DNA of 64,000 bases. It comes from Locusta migratoria. Its lineage: Eukaryota > Arthropoda > Insecta > Orthoptera > Acrididae. Numbering within the stretch: position 1 is the stretch's first letter; each line of letters starts with the position of its first letter. This document shows positions 24,349-37,900 of the stretch, in pieces. The stretch is taken from positions 283,569,747 to 283,633,746 of the forward strand of contig CM048745.1 of NCBI GenBank assembly GCA_026315105.1, given 5' to 3'. Position numbers and translations under genes: made by a program. Below the pieces are notes generated by a model. That model did not search any database, was not told the origin of the DNA, and worked only from the letters and a program-made list of their open reading frames with translations.

Positions 24349-27300
24349 CCTCCAGTCCATTGGTGTGGAACTTGAATGTTGGTGGGCTGGAGGCATTGTG
24401 CAACTCAACACCTTCTGTATATTGTTTTGTGTATTGTTGTTCCAAGTAGGTTTTATAGGTAAATTTGGTGAATTAAGCCTTTGTAACTGTGGTATAATCT
24501 TTTTTATATTAATTCATTAGATGAGAAACAGTGAAAATAATATGATTACCATAATAACCATTACTTACTCTTGCCATTATCTTTGTTACAGCTCTGTTCT
24601 TGTTGAATATGCAAAATCAGGTGTATCAGTCCAGGACACTGTTCCACACAAGGTAAAACTTATTTGAGGTGGATGGTATGTAATAAAAGTAAAATTAGTT
24701 CCCTAATGGAATGATTTTTTTTTTTTTCAGATACTCTTGATTACCAAATACTATTGATCATTTTTATGAATTTTGACAGGCAAATAGTTAAGTAAAGCAA
24801 AAGGCCAATATTGTAACTTTGTACCTATTGTATTATTTTTGGTTCTTTATGAGTATAATGTTGCCATGTTACATGAGGTTGCATGTAGTGTTATTCAGCA
24901 AACTATTAATGTTTGTGTCATATTAATAAATTCAGAATACCATTACTGCAGTGTGTCTGGCTCCATAGTTTCCCTTTTACTTTTGGGTATTACAGTTAAG
25001 GGATATGTAGATTCTAGTGATTTGATAGGTGCAATACTTGTCCAAAAAGATTTGAACTTTCATATGGTTTCAAATGATTTTGAACTGCCTTCAAGTTTCA
25101 GTATACTCTCTCAAGCATACTAAGACACCAGAAAGTACATGTAATGGACCCCTGATGGCTAGAATACAAATCTCTTCATTTTTCTCTGCCATTTTTGTAT
25201 GAATCTGAGGTCAAGAATTTGCTTGCAAGTTTGTAAATTTCTTCTTTATTGTGTACCAGAGACCAATAGTAGATTGAGAGGAGGGGGATGCATATTATAT
25301 TGATCTTGATAATAAAAGGAGTTATACTAAGAGTGCGCGATATAAATTTTATGCCATTTTAGATGTCATGATTTCATTGTCAGCCTGCTAGGAGTTAGTA
25401 GTATCGACCACTGAACAATATAAGGATGCCTCCATCCCAAAATCACATGCATTACAGAAACTAGACAAACCAAAAACACTATTGTCAGCCTTTCCACCAA
25501 AAACCATAATTCAACTGAAGCTTTAGGCCTCAGCTTCATCCCTACATCCAACTTTGATGAAACCAAAGACATGCTATTCTTCTCCCAATACCTACTATGG
25601 AAACACTTCTTTGCCTCCAGTTCCTCCAACCAAAGCCAACCTAATCCCAACATTGAAGCAATACATTCCCAGTCCATAGCACCATCCAATTGAAACTCTC
25701 CCCCAGTCTGATCAAACCATTCCCTAATCATTTTGCAGGATTTGCTCACTGCCGTATAGGCCTCACCATACTTTCCAATGTGCCGTCCCATAGTGAGAAA
25801 AAGAAAGAACAATTATCTGTTAACTCAAGACAGTTGTTGATTTTATCATCCTCCCTTATACAATTTTCCTTAGTGATCGCATCCCATAGGTTAAAAAAAA
25901 ACCTCATACTGTTTCCCAGCACATTTGTCTTTAAATAAACCCAGTCAGTATTTCGCAACCGTGACTTATTAAAATGATAGTTCTGTAATTTTCACTTTTG
26001 TCTTCTCTTGCTTTATTTTGAATTGATATATTTTTCTTGAACTCTGGGGGAACTTCTCCTGTCTCTAAATTTTGCACACAAGGTGGAACAGTTTCTTCAT
26101 GACAGCATCCCACAACATTTCCAGCAGTTTAGAGGGCATATCATTTACTCCAGGCGCCTTGTTTTGACTAAAATCGTTCAGTTCTCTGTCGAATTCTTCT
26201 CGCAGTTTTGTATCTCCTATGTCATTTTCATCCACTTCCTCTTCTATATCCATAATACTGCCTTCAAGTTCATTTCTTTTCTCTAGTCCCTCATATATTA
26301 CTTCCACCTTTCAGCTTTTCCTTCTTTTCTCAGTACTTGCTCTCCATTCATCAATTAAGTCAGTATCTCTTGTGTTATCCAAGGATCTTGTCTTTCTAAC
26401 TATATTATATTATGTGGCCTTCACTACTGTCTCTCTCTTAGCTACCCATTTTTCTTTTACTGTAATATGTTTGCCCATTTCTGGCAATCCCTGCCTAATG
26501 TTCCTGCTGAAACTCTCAGTAATCTCTGTTTCCTTCGAAAAAAGTTAAAGCAGTCAACAATCCGAAGATTGGTTTGAACACCATAGTGCTTTACTAGGCA
26601 TCGCCATGTTTGGAGTTGGTATGCCGTTGCCTTCCTTCGACCTTTGAACTGATTTCCCCAGCCAGTTATAGGGGGACCTACAGTTTAACATGGATTCTGA
26701 ACCACGATATTTTTCACATCAGCAACATTGCGAGAGGTGAAAGAAGTGGAAAGTGTCAGATAAAAATCCTAGGACCTAGCAATCTTTGGATTAATAGTTT
26801 GCGACTCTACCACTGTGCTATCAAGCCCTGTTTCCTTCAGTTTATCCAAATTCCATCTCTCTACTTTTCTACTTTTTCCAGTCTCTTTAAGTTTTAATCT
26901 ACAGTTAATGAGATAAAAAGAGAACAGGCTTTTGGAACAGGGTCCCTTCATCAGGTAGGAGAGAAGGGAAGCAGAAAAAAAGGTATGGGAACATAAGGGG
27001 GGCATCCTCGCGATGTAGGTAGTGAATTACCTTCCCCTTTTGTTCCCATTCCATTTTTTTCCCTTCTCTTCCACCTGATGGAGGAACCCTGTTCCAGAAG
27101 CTTGTTCTTCTCTTTTTTCGTCACTTTTTTCTTTATTTGTGTGACTGTTGGTGCTACAGCACAAAGGTAAGTACTGCTCAGCCAGTCTATCTCTTTTGAA
27201 ATATAATTTATCTTCTCTGTACAGAATTTCCATCATTAATCTACAGTTAATAATCAATAAGTTATGGTCAGAGTCTATATCTGCCCCTTGATATGTCATG

Positions 27301-30300
27301 AAGTTTCAAAATCTTTGTATTACCATTATGGAATCTTGTCTTCTACCTTCTGGTGTCTCCTGGTCTCTTCCATATGTACAACTGTCTTTCATGATTTTTA
27401 AACCAAGTGTTCATTATGAGTAAATTGCAAAATTCTACCTGGTGGCTTCCTCTTTTATTCCTTACCCCCCCCCCCCCCCCCCCGCTCCAAATCCATATTC
27501 ACTTACTATTTTCTTCCCTTCCTTTTTCTACTATTGAATTCCAGTCCCCCATCACAATCTAGTTTTCCTCTATCTTAACCATCTGAATAATTTCCTTTAC
27601 GTCCTCATGAATTTCTTCAATCTTCTCATCAGCAGCAGAGCTAGTTGGCATATAAACTTGTACTGCTGTGGTCGGTGTTGACTTCATGTATGTGTGCTGT
27701 TTTTTAACTTACCAGAAATTCTATTTTCTTTTTCATTATTAGACCTACAACTGCATTTACTCCAACAGATTTTGTATTTTTAACCCTGTAATTACCTGAT
27801 GAGAAATCCTGTGTGTCCTGCCACCAAACTTCACTAAACCCAACCATATCTAACTTCATCCTATCCATTTCTCATCTCTGATCTGTAGAATGCCTGATTT
27901 GTTTCTCTTGATGGCGACATCGTCCTGAATAGTCCGTCTATAGATCAGCATGGGGGACTATTTTACCTCCGGAATATTTTACACCATCATCATACATATT
28001 CATGCAATACAGCTGCATGTCCTTGGGAAAAGTAAAATAGTCGTTTCTTCTACTCCAAGCACACCATAAAATACCTTCCTGGCCCAGTATGTATCAACAT
28101 AGGAGCCTCCTGGGAATTGTGCTGGGCCCATTTCTCTTTTTAATATCCATCAATAATTTTCCACAGAGTGTCAAGCATGGTGAATCAGTACTGTTTGCTG
28201 ATGACAGTAATATTCCAATCAGAGATGAGTCACTAACTATACTCAATGCTAAAGCTGAGGAAACACTCATGCCTGTATGCAGGTGGGTGGAAAGTAACCC
28301 TAAACATAAAATAAACACACACACATAGCATCAGCTTCCACAGAATGAACTGAATAGTGTGGGGGGTGGAATTGAGTGGAATTGAGGTCTGTAAGGATAT
28401 GGTACACATTTGTTTGTGAATGAGGTTCGGGGGGGGGGGGGTGGCTATGTTGTGACACCTAATGCCAAATAGGGTTAACTTTCAAACATTCATCCCTGCA
28501 AATGGCAGCATATTCAATTCGTGAGCAGTTGTTTCAACTCTCGTCTATGGCATGGTAGGGGCTTGGTGTGAACATTGGCAGTGCCCAAGGTACAACATGG
28601 ATATGCTCTAACACAGTGCTTCCCAACCTTTTTAGTCCTGAATCATAATGAACTGCATAAGATAAACGATTTTTTTTTTACAATTTCAATGTAGCAATTA
28701 CATTCAGTGTGAAGGTTGTTACTGTTTAGCAGACACAAGTTTTTTAATGTTTGGTTCAGTTTTGCTTAAGGTGCATTTCAAGTCATGTTCCACATTCAAG
28801 CGGTTTCTGGCCTTAGTTTTTATTGTCAGCAACGTTGAGAAACCACTCTCACATCTGTAAGTGGTCCCGAATGGTGTTAACATCCTTAGAGCTCCGTCAG
28901 CAATAATAGGATATTCAGCTCCTACTTTTCGCCAAAAAGTACAAAGGTTGTAATTTTGAAATTCCATTCTGAATGTGCTATTTTCACGTTGTCCGAGAAA
29001 TTCTACTTTGGCTGAAACATCTTTGTCTTTGAAAATTTCCTCTTCAACAGGAAATGGTCCCAATATCCAGGAGTTCAGCTGACGATTATCTATGTCTGAG
29101 AAATATTACTTCATTGAGTTTATAACTGCAGATAAGTGCTGAACAATGGAAGTTTCACACATGATTCTTTCAGTTTCCTCATTTACAAACTGATCACACA
29201 GGTGTGTAAACATCGATAGATCTCCTACTTGGACCCTGCGTTGGTAAAGTTCCAATTTACGGACGAAACTGGCAATTTTATCCTGCACTGTCAAAATATT
29301 CGTCGTATTTCCTTGTACTGAAATACTGTTAATTTCACTGAAAAAGTCAGCAAGATACGCTAACATTTCGACAAATATTTTTTCTTTGATTTTTGAGTAC
29401 AATTCTTTCTCTTTTTGTGTTCCTTGGTTTTCAAGAAAGAGTCCTATTTCATCAGGTACCTCGTAAACCCTGTTTAAAACCTTTTCTCTCGATAACCAGT
29501 GTACCTCCGTGTGGAACAAAAGAGCATTAAATGTAGCACCAACTTCATCACATTAAACTTTAAATAATTTTGAGTTCGTAGCACTGCCACGAATAAAATT
29601 CACAATTTTTATGAAGTAATTGAATGTGCTTTGTAAATCTGGAGGAAGAGTCTTGACAGCCAGAGCATAACGATGTATGAGGCAATGGTAAGACATAGTT
29701 TGAGGAGCAACTTGTTTCACGAGTGCTTGGAACCCAGTCCAAATTCCCATCATTGAAGGTGCTCCATCTGTACAAACACCAAACAACTTTGACCAGTCAA
29801 GTCCGTTTTCCTCAATAAACTGTTTCAGAATTTCTAAGATGTCTTCACCGCGAGATGTAGTGGGCAAAGACTTGCAGAACAGGTATTCTTCTTTTATATA
29901 GTCATGTTTGATGTACCGAGTAAATGCCAGTAATTGTGAACATGAAGCTACATCTGTTGACTCGTCCAGTTGCAAAGCAAACATAGAACTTCCTTTAATT
30001 TCAGAAATAACTGTTGTTAAAATGTCTTCACTCACCTCTCGAATATGACTTTGAACAGTTGTGTGATATCTGTTTAATCTTAGCCACATGTTGCTCACCA
30101 ATAACGAGCGAAACTGCATCACACAAACAAGACTTGATGAGATCCTCTCCTATAGTGTGCGGCTTTTTCTTCAGAGCAATGAGATAAGAAATTTGATAAG
30201 AGGCTTCATTTGCCTTTTGCACATTTCCTGTCGAGTCCAGTTGCGAAGATTTCAGACCAGTCTCTTTTTCCCTTAAAGAAACCTATATCTTTATCTGCAA

Positions 30301-32263
30301 ACTCCTTATGAATTTTCTCAAAATGTTCTTCTAATTTGCTAGGTTCCCATGCTCTCTGCAGAAAGAACTTTATTACATATAACACACTAAGGCTTTTCTA
30401 CATTATTATCAACAAGATTGTGAAACCCCATTGCAGAAATGCTTCTTTGTATGAACACTTTTTTCTGCATGTAGAAGCCATGGTACCTAAAACAAACGTA
30501 AAATATTGCACGAAATGTACATGAATTACCCACGAACTTGTAACAGTATTTAGAAAAACACATAAAAAGTAGTGACATATTACTTATGGTACTTACCAAA
30601 CGGGTGCAGGATCTTGTTTTCAGAAGGAAAAAACTAACGATCTGTGGGAGATGATGGCTCCTAGGAAAGCACAAAACACTGATCGTGCGGCGTGCTATTA
30701 ATTACAACTGTGGGTAGGCCGGGCCTGTCCTTATATTTTTGCCAAGTAAATGAATGGGGAAGTAAGCATTGTTTATATGCGGACCAAAACAAAAGCATTC
30801 AACAATACATGAATGACGCCCGTGGCGAGGTGTGAACAATACACACTTACTGGGACCACAAACTGCACGATTTGCAGAAGTTATGCACAGAAGGAAAATT
30901 AGCTTTATATATTGTTAGTAAACGAAACTGAAATCGTTGCAGAATGGAAAACACTTGGAACAGGGTCGTGCAATCAAGTAACAAAGCAGACGACTATGGC
31001 TTCAAAACAATGACTACCTCACACAACACGGGTATTTAGATACTGTTGGCTGCTGCCGGGAACAAATGACTGCCGGCCAAAGCATTCCTGATGTTTACCG
31101 ACTCAGGACTAGGAAGAGGTCTGCCATCTACAAGGTTACACAATGTGTAGTAGTAGGCTGTTTACTCTTTACTAACCACAATTGTACCATTTTTTCGTCA
31201 TCAAAAACATCAAATAGAAGAAAAAGACGACAATTCGCAATGCAAACATCTAATGCGGGAATTGTATAATTGTTGTCATTAAACAATGAGAGGGAACACA
31301 AGACAAGACATGTGCTTCGGAGCTGTCATTTGATATAATTATTTTAAAAATTGTATCCACTACCGGTACCTTACATATTACCCCCACAGAATTACCGTTT
31401 TACCACCGAGGGGGTAATTATCCCCAGGTTCGGAACCCCTGCTCTAACATAAAGTAAAAACACAAACCACCACAACACTGTGAATCTACACGTGGTGCAA
31501 AATAATATAATTCTCCTGTACCTTATCCACTGATAATGAACCTGCAATGGCTTAACAACCAGTTATGGACGAATAAAGGAACATCTATAAAAGCAGCTGA
31601 TTGCATATTCTTACCAAAATAAATCTCCAACTTACACTACAGCTGCAGTTTATAATGCAACAAGGATATTTTGGAATTAAGCTTTTTATTTTCATGTGTT
31701 ACTGTTGGATTATTTCAGCACTCAAAGTAACTGCAGCACAGTGTCATAGAAATTCATGTCTGCTGATCTCATACCTGAAAAACTACAGTCTTCTTATCTT
31801 TGATGAGCCATGTATATATCTGCTACTTGAACTACATGGACCTAGTATTGGTGATGATTGGTCTTCATTATGTATTGTTTTTTTTTTTTTTTTTGCACTG
31901 TAGTTGGAACCAGGAATAATGGCCGTTAAGTTTAGGCTCAGTCTGCGCATTCTGTGACAGCCAGTTAGCATTCAGTATTGTTCCTAACACTCTGCTGTGA
32001 CTGTTGTAGGCATTGCCAAAATTAAACTTGATTGTAGCTAATTATCCAGTCGATTTCATTGTATTTGTTGCTAGTTGTAATAGCGGATGGTGCTGGCAAG
32101 CAACAAATTGTACCTAAGCAGCAAGTGCTATTATTTGCAGACTATAAGGTTTCTTCAAATGCAAGGCACATAAATACATGTACTACAACTGTTGCTTGAA
32201 ACCATCTAAGTAACTATCTTTGTCTAGACTCGCATGACCCGCCATCATTTCTGTGTTTAACGA

Positions 32264-32302
<39 letters not shown>

Positions 32303-34318
32303 AAGTGCAATACACCCTTTTATGATGTTTTCAGAAAGCTGAAACACGAGTAATCTCAAAGGCAAAGCCACAAGCAGTTGATCCAACAAAAACTAAAACT
32401 CGGAAGGCAGTATCTGAAGTCACTCCAGATCCCGAGATAAAGGAAAATAGTGATCCTTTCCGCCTCAGAGTGACTGTGCTTGCCTTAGAGAGTCCTAGCT
32501 GTTTTTATGTGAAACTAAAAGCAGTGGAGAGTGTACTCTCAGAGTAAGTATTTCTCTTTATATCTAAGAGATGGAGAAGGTGAAAATAAAGGAGAAATTT
32601 CGAGAGATGAAATGTCTGAAGATATTACAAACTATACCCTTCTGGAGGACAATAATAGGGTATTTATAAATGAATATCAGGGTTTTAACACTTTATAATA
32701 TTTATTATATTAAATTTACAGTTATAAATGCTATGTCAAATGAAAGAGCTACTCGAGCAGTTATGTTTGGCACCAGTAAACATGCCCAGCATTTAATATT
32801 TCCGCCACAATCCACTTGACAGTGGTAGTAGCAGAGATGGTGACTAGTGAACGGAAAGTGTTTTGTGTTTTGCAGTTCGCAAAGACCAAATCTGTTACTG
32901 TGCAACCTGTGTTCCAGCTGAAGTTCGGTTGTGATCCTCCAAGTGATAATAACATTCATAGATGGTGTCATAGATGGATACCTTTGTAAAGAGAGGAGCA
33001 TGGAACAATGAAGAGTTTCTGAAGAAACTGTCAAGTGAGTGAGAGTCGTTCACTTCTAGCTCAAAGAAATTAGTCTGGAAGGCTGATCATGAATTAAGAG
33101 TTTGTGTCGACTGTTTTAAGAAAGAGGTTACAACTGTGTCCTTACCGTTTAGTCATTACAGGTTCCAAAGCCAACAGACCACGGATTACTTTGCAAACAA
33201 CATGTTATTTCATGACGACAACAACGATTTTCGGGATCATGTTGTCTTCTGTGATGAATGGACCTTTCACCTTAGATGGACATGTTAACACTCACAATAT
33301 GCATACCTGAGGCTCAGAAAATCCTCACAAGATGGTACAAATGCAACAACGTGCAAAATGACTGTTTATTGTGCCATATTCCGGCAAAAAGTTTTTGGGC
33401 CTTTCTTTTTTTGGTGAACCTACTGCAACTGGCACTTCTTACCTTGATACACTAGCACAATGACTCTCAGTGGGAAGAAGATGAGCCAGAGAACTTCATT
33501 TTTCAGTAAGTTGGTGCACCACCTCACTGGTGTTGTGAAGTACGTTATTGGTTGAACGTCACTGTTCCCAAATGCTGGATAGACTGCAAGGAGCCCAATG
33601 ACTGTGCTTGCTTTGCATGGCCTCCACATTCACCTGATCTAATGCCATGTGACTTTTGCCTTTGGGGCTTAATCAAGGATTGTGTGTACATGCCTCTACT
33701 GGCTGACCTTCATGAATTAATAAACCGGATTGAAGCAGTTGTTGCTACGATCCCTGAGGACACACTTATCAATGTTTGGAAGAACTTGGCTATGGACTTG
33801 ATTTGTGCTGTGTGACAAATGGTGCTCACATTGGACAGTTATAAGGTTATTGGTAAAACTGTTTGAGTTGCTCTTTCATTTGACATATCATTTATAATTG
33901 TAAGTTTAATATAATAAATATTATATAGCATTAAAACTCCAATATTTCATATATAAACACCCCCTGTATTTCAATGTCAATAATCATCTTCACATTTACT
34001 TACTTATGGTGTAGTTTAAGTATCTTCTTATGAAAACAGTGGCCCACAACATGATATATGTGTATTTGGATCATGGCTTTCCCCTTAACCACTTGTTGCC
34101 AACTTCATCTCTGGAAACTTTGTTATTGATTTTCACTTTATGCATGACCTCACCTTTATTCTGACCATCCTGTGTTCATGCTCTCTTATTTATCCTTTGT
34201 CCTCTTATATATATTCCTAGCAGGAAAAATATATATATAAAAAATATGAAGATTACGCACCGGGCGAAGAAGCAGAGGTGGTGATAGTAGCACAAATGAA
34301 ACACACACACACACACAG

Positions 34319-34349
<31 letters not shown>

Positions 34350-34910
34350 TGTGTTTTATTTGTGCTACTATCACCACCTGTGCTCCTTCGCCTGGTGAGT
34401 AATCTTCATATGTAGGCAAAGATTACTCACCAGGCGAAGGAGCACAGGTGTGACAGCAGCACAAATAAACAGAACAGACACACACAAACGCTAGCTTTCG
34501 CAGCCTAGCTGCTTCATCAGGCAGAAGGGAAGGAGAGTGAAAAGGAAATGATGAGGGTTTAAAGGAGTAGGTAATGAGTCATTCCAATCCCGGGACAGGA
34601 AAGACTTACCTTGGGTGAAAAAAAGGAGGGTAAACAAATACACACACACACACACATTTACACAGACGCAAGTACACCTAGGCAGACATACACTTCTTTG
34701 CTTTCTACAGTATGTCTGCCTAGGTGTACTTGCGTCTGTGTAAATGTGTGCATGTATGTGTATTTGTTTACCCTCCTTTTTCCCCCCAAAGTAAGTCTTT
34801 CCTGTCCCGGGATTGGAATGACTCCTTACCCACTCCTTTAAACCCTCATCATTTCCTTTTCCCTCTCCTTCCCTTCTGCCTAATGAAGCAGCTAGGCTGC
34901 GAAAGCTAGC

Positions 34911-34960
<50 letters not shown>

Positions 34961-37900
34961 CTGTTTATTTGTGCTGCCGTCACACCTGTGCTCCTTCACT
35001 TGGTGAGTAATATTTGTCTATTTTTTATATATAATTTTTCCTGCTAGGAATTTTTCATCTATAATATTCGTATTATGTATATGTGTCCAACTTCTTTGCT
35101 CTGTGTTCTTTGCTTTTTACAAATGTCTGTCTAGGTGTGTTTGCGTTTGGATATGTGTGGGTGTGTGTGTATTTGTTTACCTTCCTTTTTGTCCCCTAAG
35201 GTAAGTCCTTCCACTCCTGGGATTGGAATAACTCCTTTTCCACTTCCTTAAAACCCATATTCTTCCCTTTCTCCTCCCCTTTTTTCCTGAAGAAGCTGCC
35301 AGTGGTGGCGAAAGCTTGTATGTGTGTTTGAGTGTGATTTTTATATTATATATAAGGAAACTTTCCTGGTGAGATAAACTAGTATAAAAAATAGAAATCG
35401 GATGACTTACCAAATGGACCGGCTTGTCGATAGGCACAAATAATCACACACAAACACACATATAAGCTTTCGCGACCACTGGCAGCTTCTTCAGGAAAAA
35501 GAGGAAAAAAAGGGGAGGAGAAAGGGAAGGATATGGGTTTTAAGGAGGCGGAAAAAGAGTCATTCCAATCCCAGGAGTGGAAGGACTTATCTTAGGGGAC
35601 AAAAAGGAAGGTAAACAAATACACACACACTCACACATATCCAAACGCAAACACACCTAGACAGACATTTGTAAAAAGCAAAGAAGTTGGACAGAGATAC
35701 CACTTGAGGCAGAGGCTCTGTCTGCAGAACCGGGGCAAAGATGCTAAAGATGGTGGGCGGGAATTTGAATTTAGCGGAGGTTGAGACCAGGTGGGCAACG
35801 GGAGAAGAGAATAAGCTGAAGGGCAAGTTCCTATCTCCGGAGTTCTGAAGGATTGGTGTCGGTGGGAAGTATCCAGATAACCCGGACGGTGTAACACTGC
35901 GCCAAGATGTGCTGGCCGTGCACCAAGGGATGTTTAGCCACAGGGTGATCTTCATTACCAACATACATTGACTGCCTGTGACCGTTCATGCGAATGGACA
36001 GTTTGTTGCTGGTCATTCCCACATAGAACGCTTCACAGTGTAGGCATGTCAGTTGGTAGATCACATGGGTACTATCGCAATTGGCTCTACCTTTGATCGT
36101 GTACACCTTCCGGGTTACGGGACTGGAGTAAATGGTGGTCGAAGGGTTGGTTAAATTTGGGAGTAGGGCTAAAGGTGTAGCCTTTGGATAGGACAGAGGT
36201 TTCAGATTGGGGGAGAGGTTTGGAGGAGAAGTTGACTACTGAATTGGGGTGTTGTGGTTTCGGATTGTGTGGATTGGAGTTTTGAGGTTTGGGAGGGTGA
36301 GGAGTTGGGAGTGGGAGATTTAGTAGATGGGAGAGACTGGGTTTGTGTGCAATAAGAGGAGGTTGAGGTTTCTTGGACAGGTTGTTGAGGGAGAGAGTAT
36401 TGCCTTTCCGGAGGTGTGATAGTACCCATGTGATCTACCAACTGACATGATCCAATGATGACTGTTGGCTTAATTCACTAGTCACTTGCACTAACACCCT
36501 TTGTTTCCTGTTAGTGAGGTACGACTTGAACCATTTTGCAGCATTTACCGTGACCCCATAGAATTCTAATTTACTTAAAAGGATTTTATGGTTCGCACAA
36601 TCAAATGCATTTGACAAATCACAGAAAATACCTGCTGCTTGCAATTTATTATCTAATGAATTAAGTACATTCTCACTGTAAGTGTGAATATCCTTCTCGA
36701 TATCAGAACCTTTCAGAAATCCAAACTAAGTTCTAGACAATATGCCATTTGTGATTAAGTGGTTGACAAGTTGCTTGTACGTTACCTTTTCTATAATTTT
36801 TGAGAATTCTGGCAAAAGTGAAATGGGTCTGTAGTTTTGTGGTATCTATTTATCCCCCTTCTTGAATAGAGATGTAATATTCGCATATTTTAGCCAATTA
36901 GGAAATGTTCCCATTATAATAGACTGGTTACACAAATAACTTAAAATTGTGCTAAGTTCACAAGAACACGCTTTAATTAACTTTGTTGATATTTCATCGT
37001 AACCACTAGAATGCTTTGTTTTTAAAGATTTTATTATGGAAGTTATTTCTTGTGGTGAAGTGAGTGACATATTCATGTATGTGAAGTTATTTGTAAATGC
37101 TAGTTTCAAATATTCAAGGGCATTATTTACTGACCCATACTATCAGTAACGGATATAAAGTACTTGTTAAATAGATTTACCACACTATGCCTATCAGTTG
37201 TCTCAGCTACTCTTAATCCTACCTGTTCTGGTTCCTTTCTGGTTCTTCCAGTCTCCTCTTTCACTATATCTGATATTGTTCTTATTTGGTTTCCTGGTGT
37301 TGCTATCTTCTTTTCATAATGCATTTGTTTAGATGCCTGAATAACTTTTTTAAATATTTTACAGTATTCCTTATATTTACTTAAATCATCATCATTGCAA
37401 CTACTCTTGGCTGATACATTTTCATTTTTGTCTTACATGAAATCTTTATTCCTTGTGGTGTTTGAATATGACTGGAGTCAGTTCTCTTTGTTTATTTTTT
37501 GGACCTGTGGAGTTATGATTTTAAAACTTACTTCACTAAAACTTGTGCAGGTAGGTTCCACATTCTTTCAAAAGATTTCTTTTTATAATAATCCAGTCTT
37601 TAAACTAACAGAAAAAATGGTCATAGTAAAAATATTGAAATGGGTTTATTGATTTGTAATTACTTTGACCATCACCTGGTGTTTGTGTAGTTTTCACCTA
37701 AGGTTAATGTATCAGATGACTGGCATATTTTTCTGAGTCCTTACATGCAGTTGACATGAGTCAGTGGATGTGCCTTCCAGTATCTGTTGTTTTCAGTTTA
37801 ATATTCATTCTTCGATTATGGTAGGCCCGTTCAACAGTTACGCTAAAAAGGAGAGATCAGAATTTCCTTGATGGTCATGTCTTCCGTAAATAAATAATTA

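Larger units (their letters stand above)
25935..28065 (-). mobile_element. RTE-type LINE, copy 2 (3'-truncated, interrupted)
   Basis: Same family as copy 1, inverted. The 5' region is at 27,900-28,065 (ggacatgcagctgtattgc, ccggaggtaaaatagtccc). Endonuclease remnants include GADIDSDHNLLI at 27,240-27,295 and TLKSLR-type sequence. The RT N-terminus (EFDRELNDFSQNKAPGVND) is at 26,065-26,307 and is lost beyond 25,935. A SINE and a Penelope-like palindrome have inserted into it. Confidence 0.8.

Noticed and set aside
28719..30481. Domesticated hAT-derived host gene
   Set aside because: Frameshifts, two in-frame stops, intact TIRs and a perfect target duplication indicate a dead transposon rather than a host gene.
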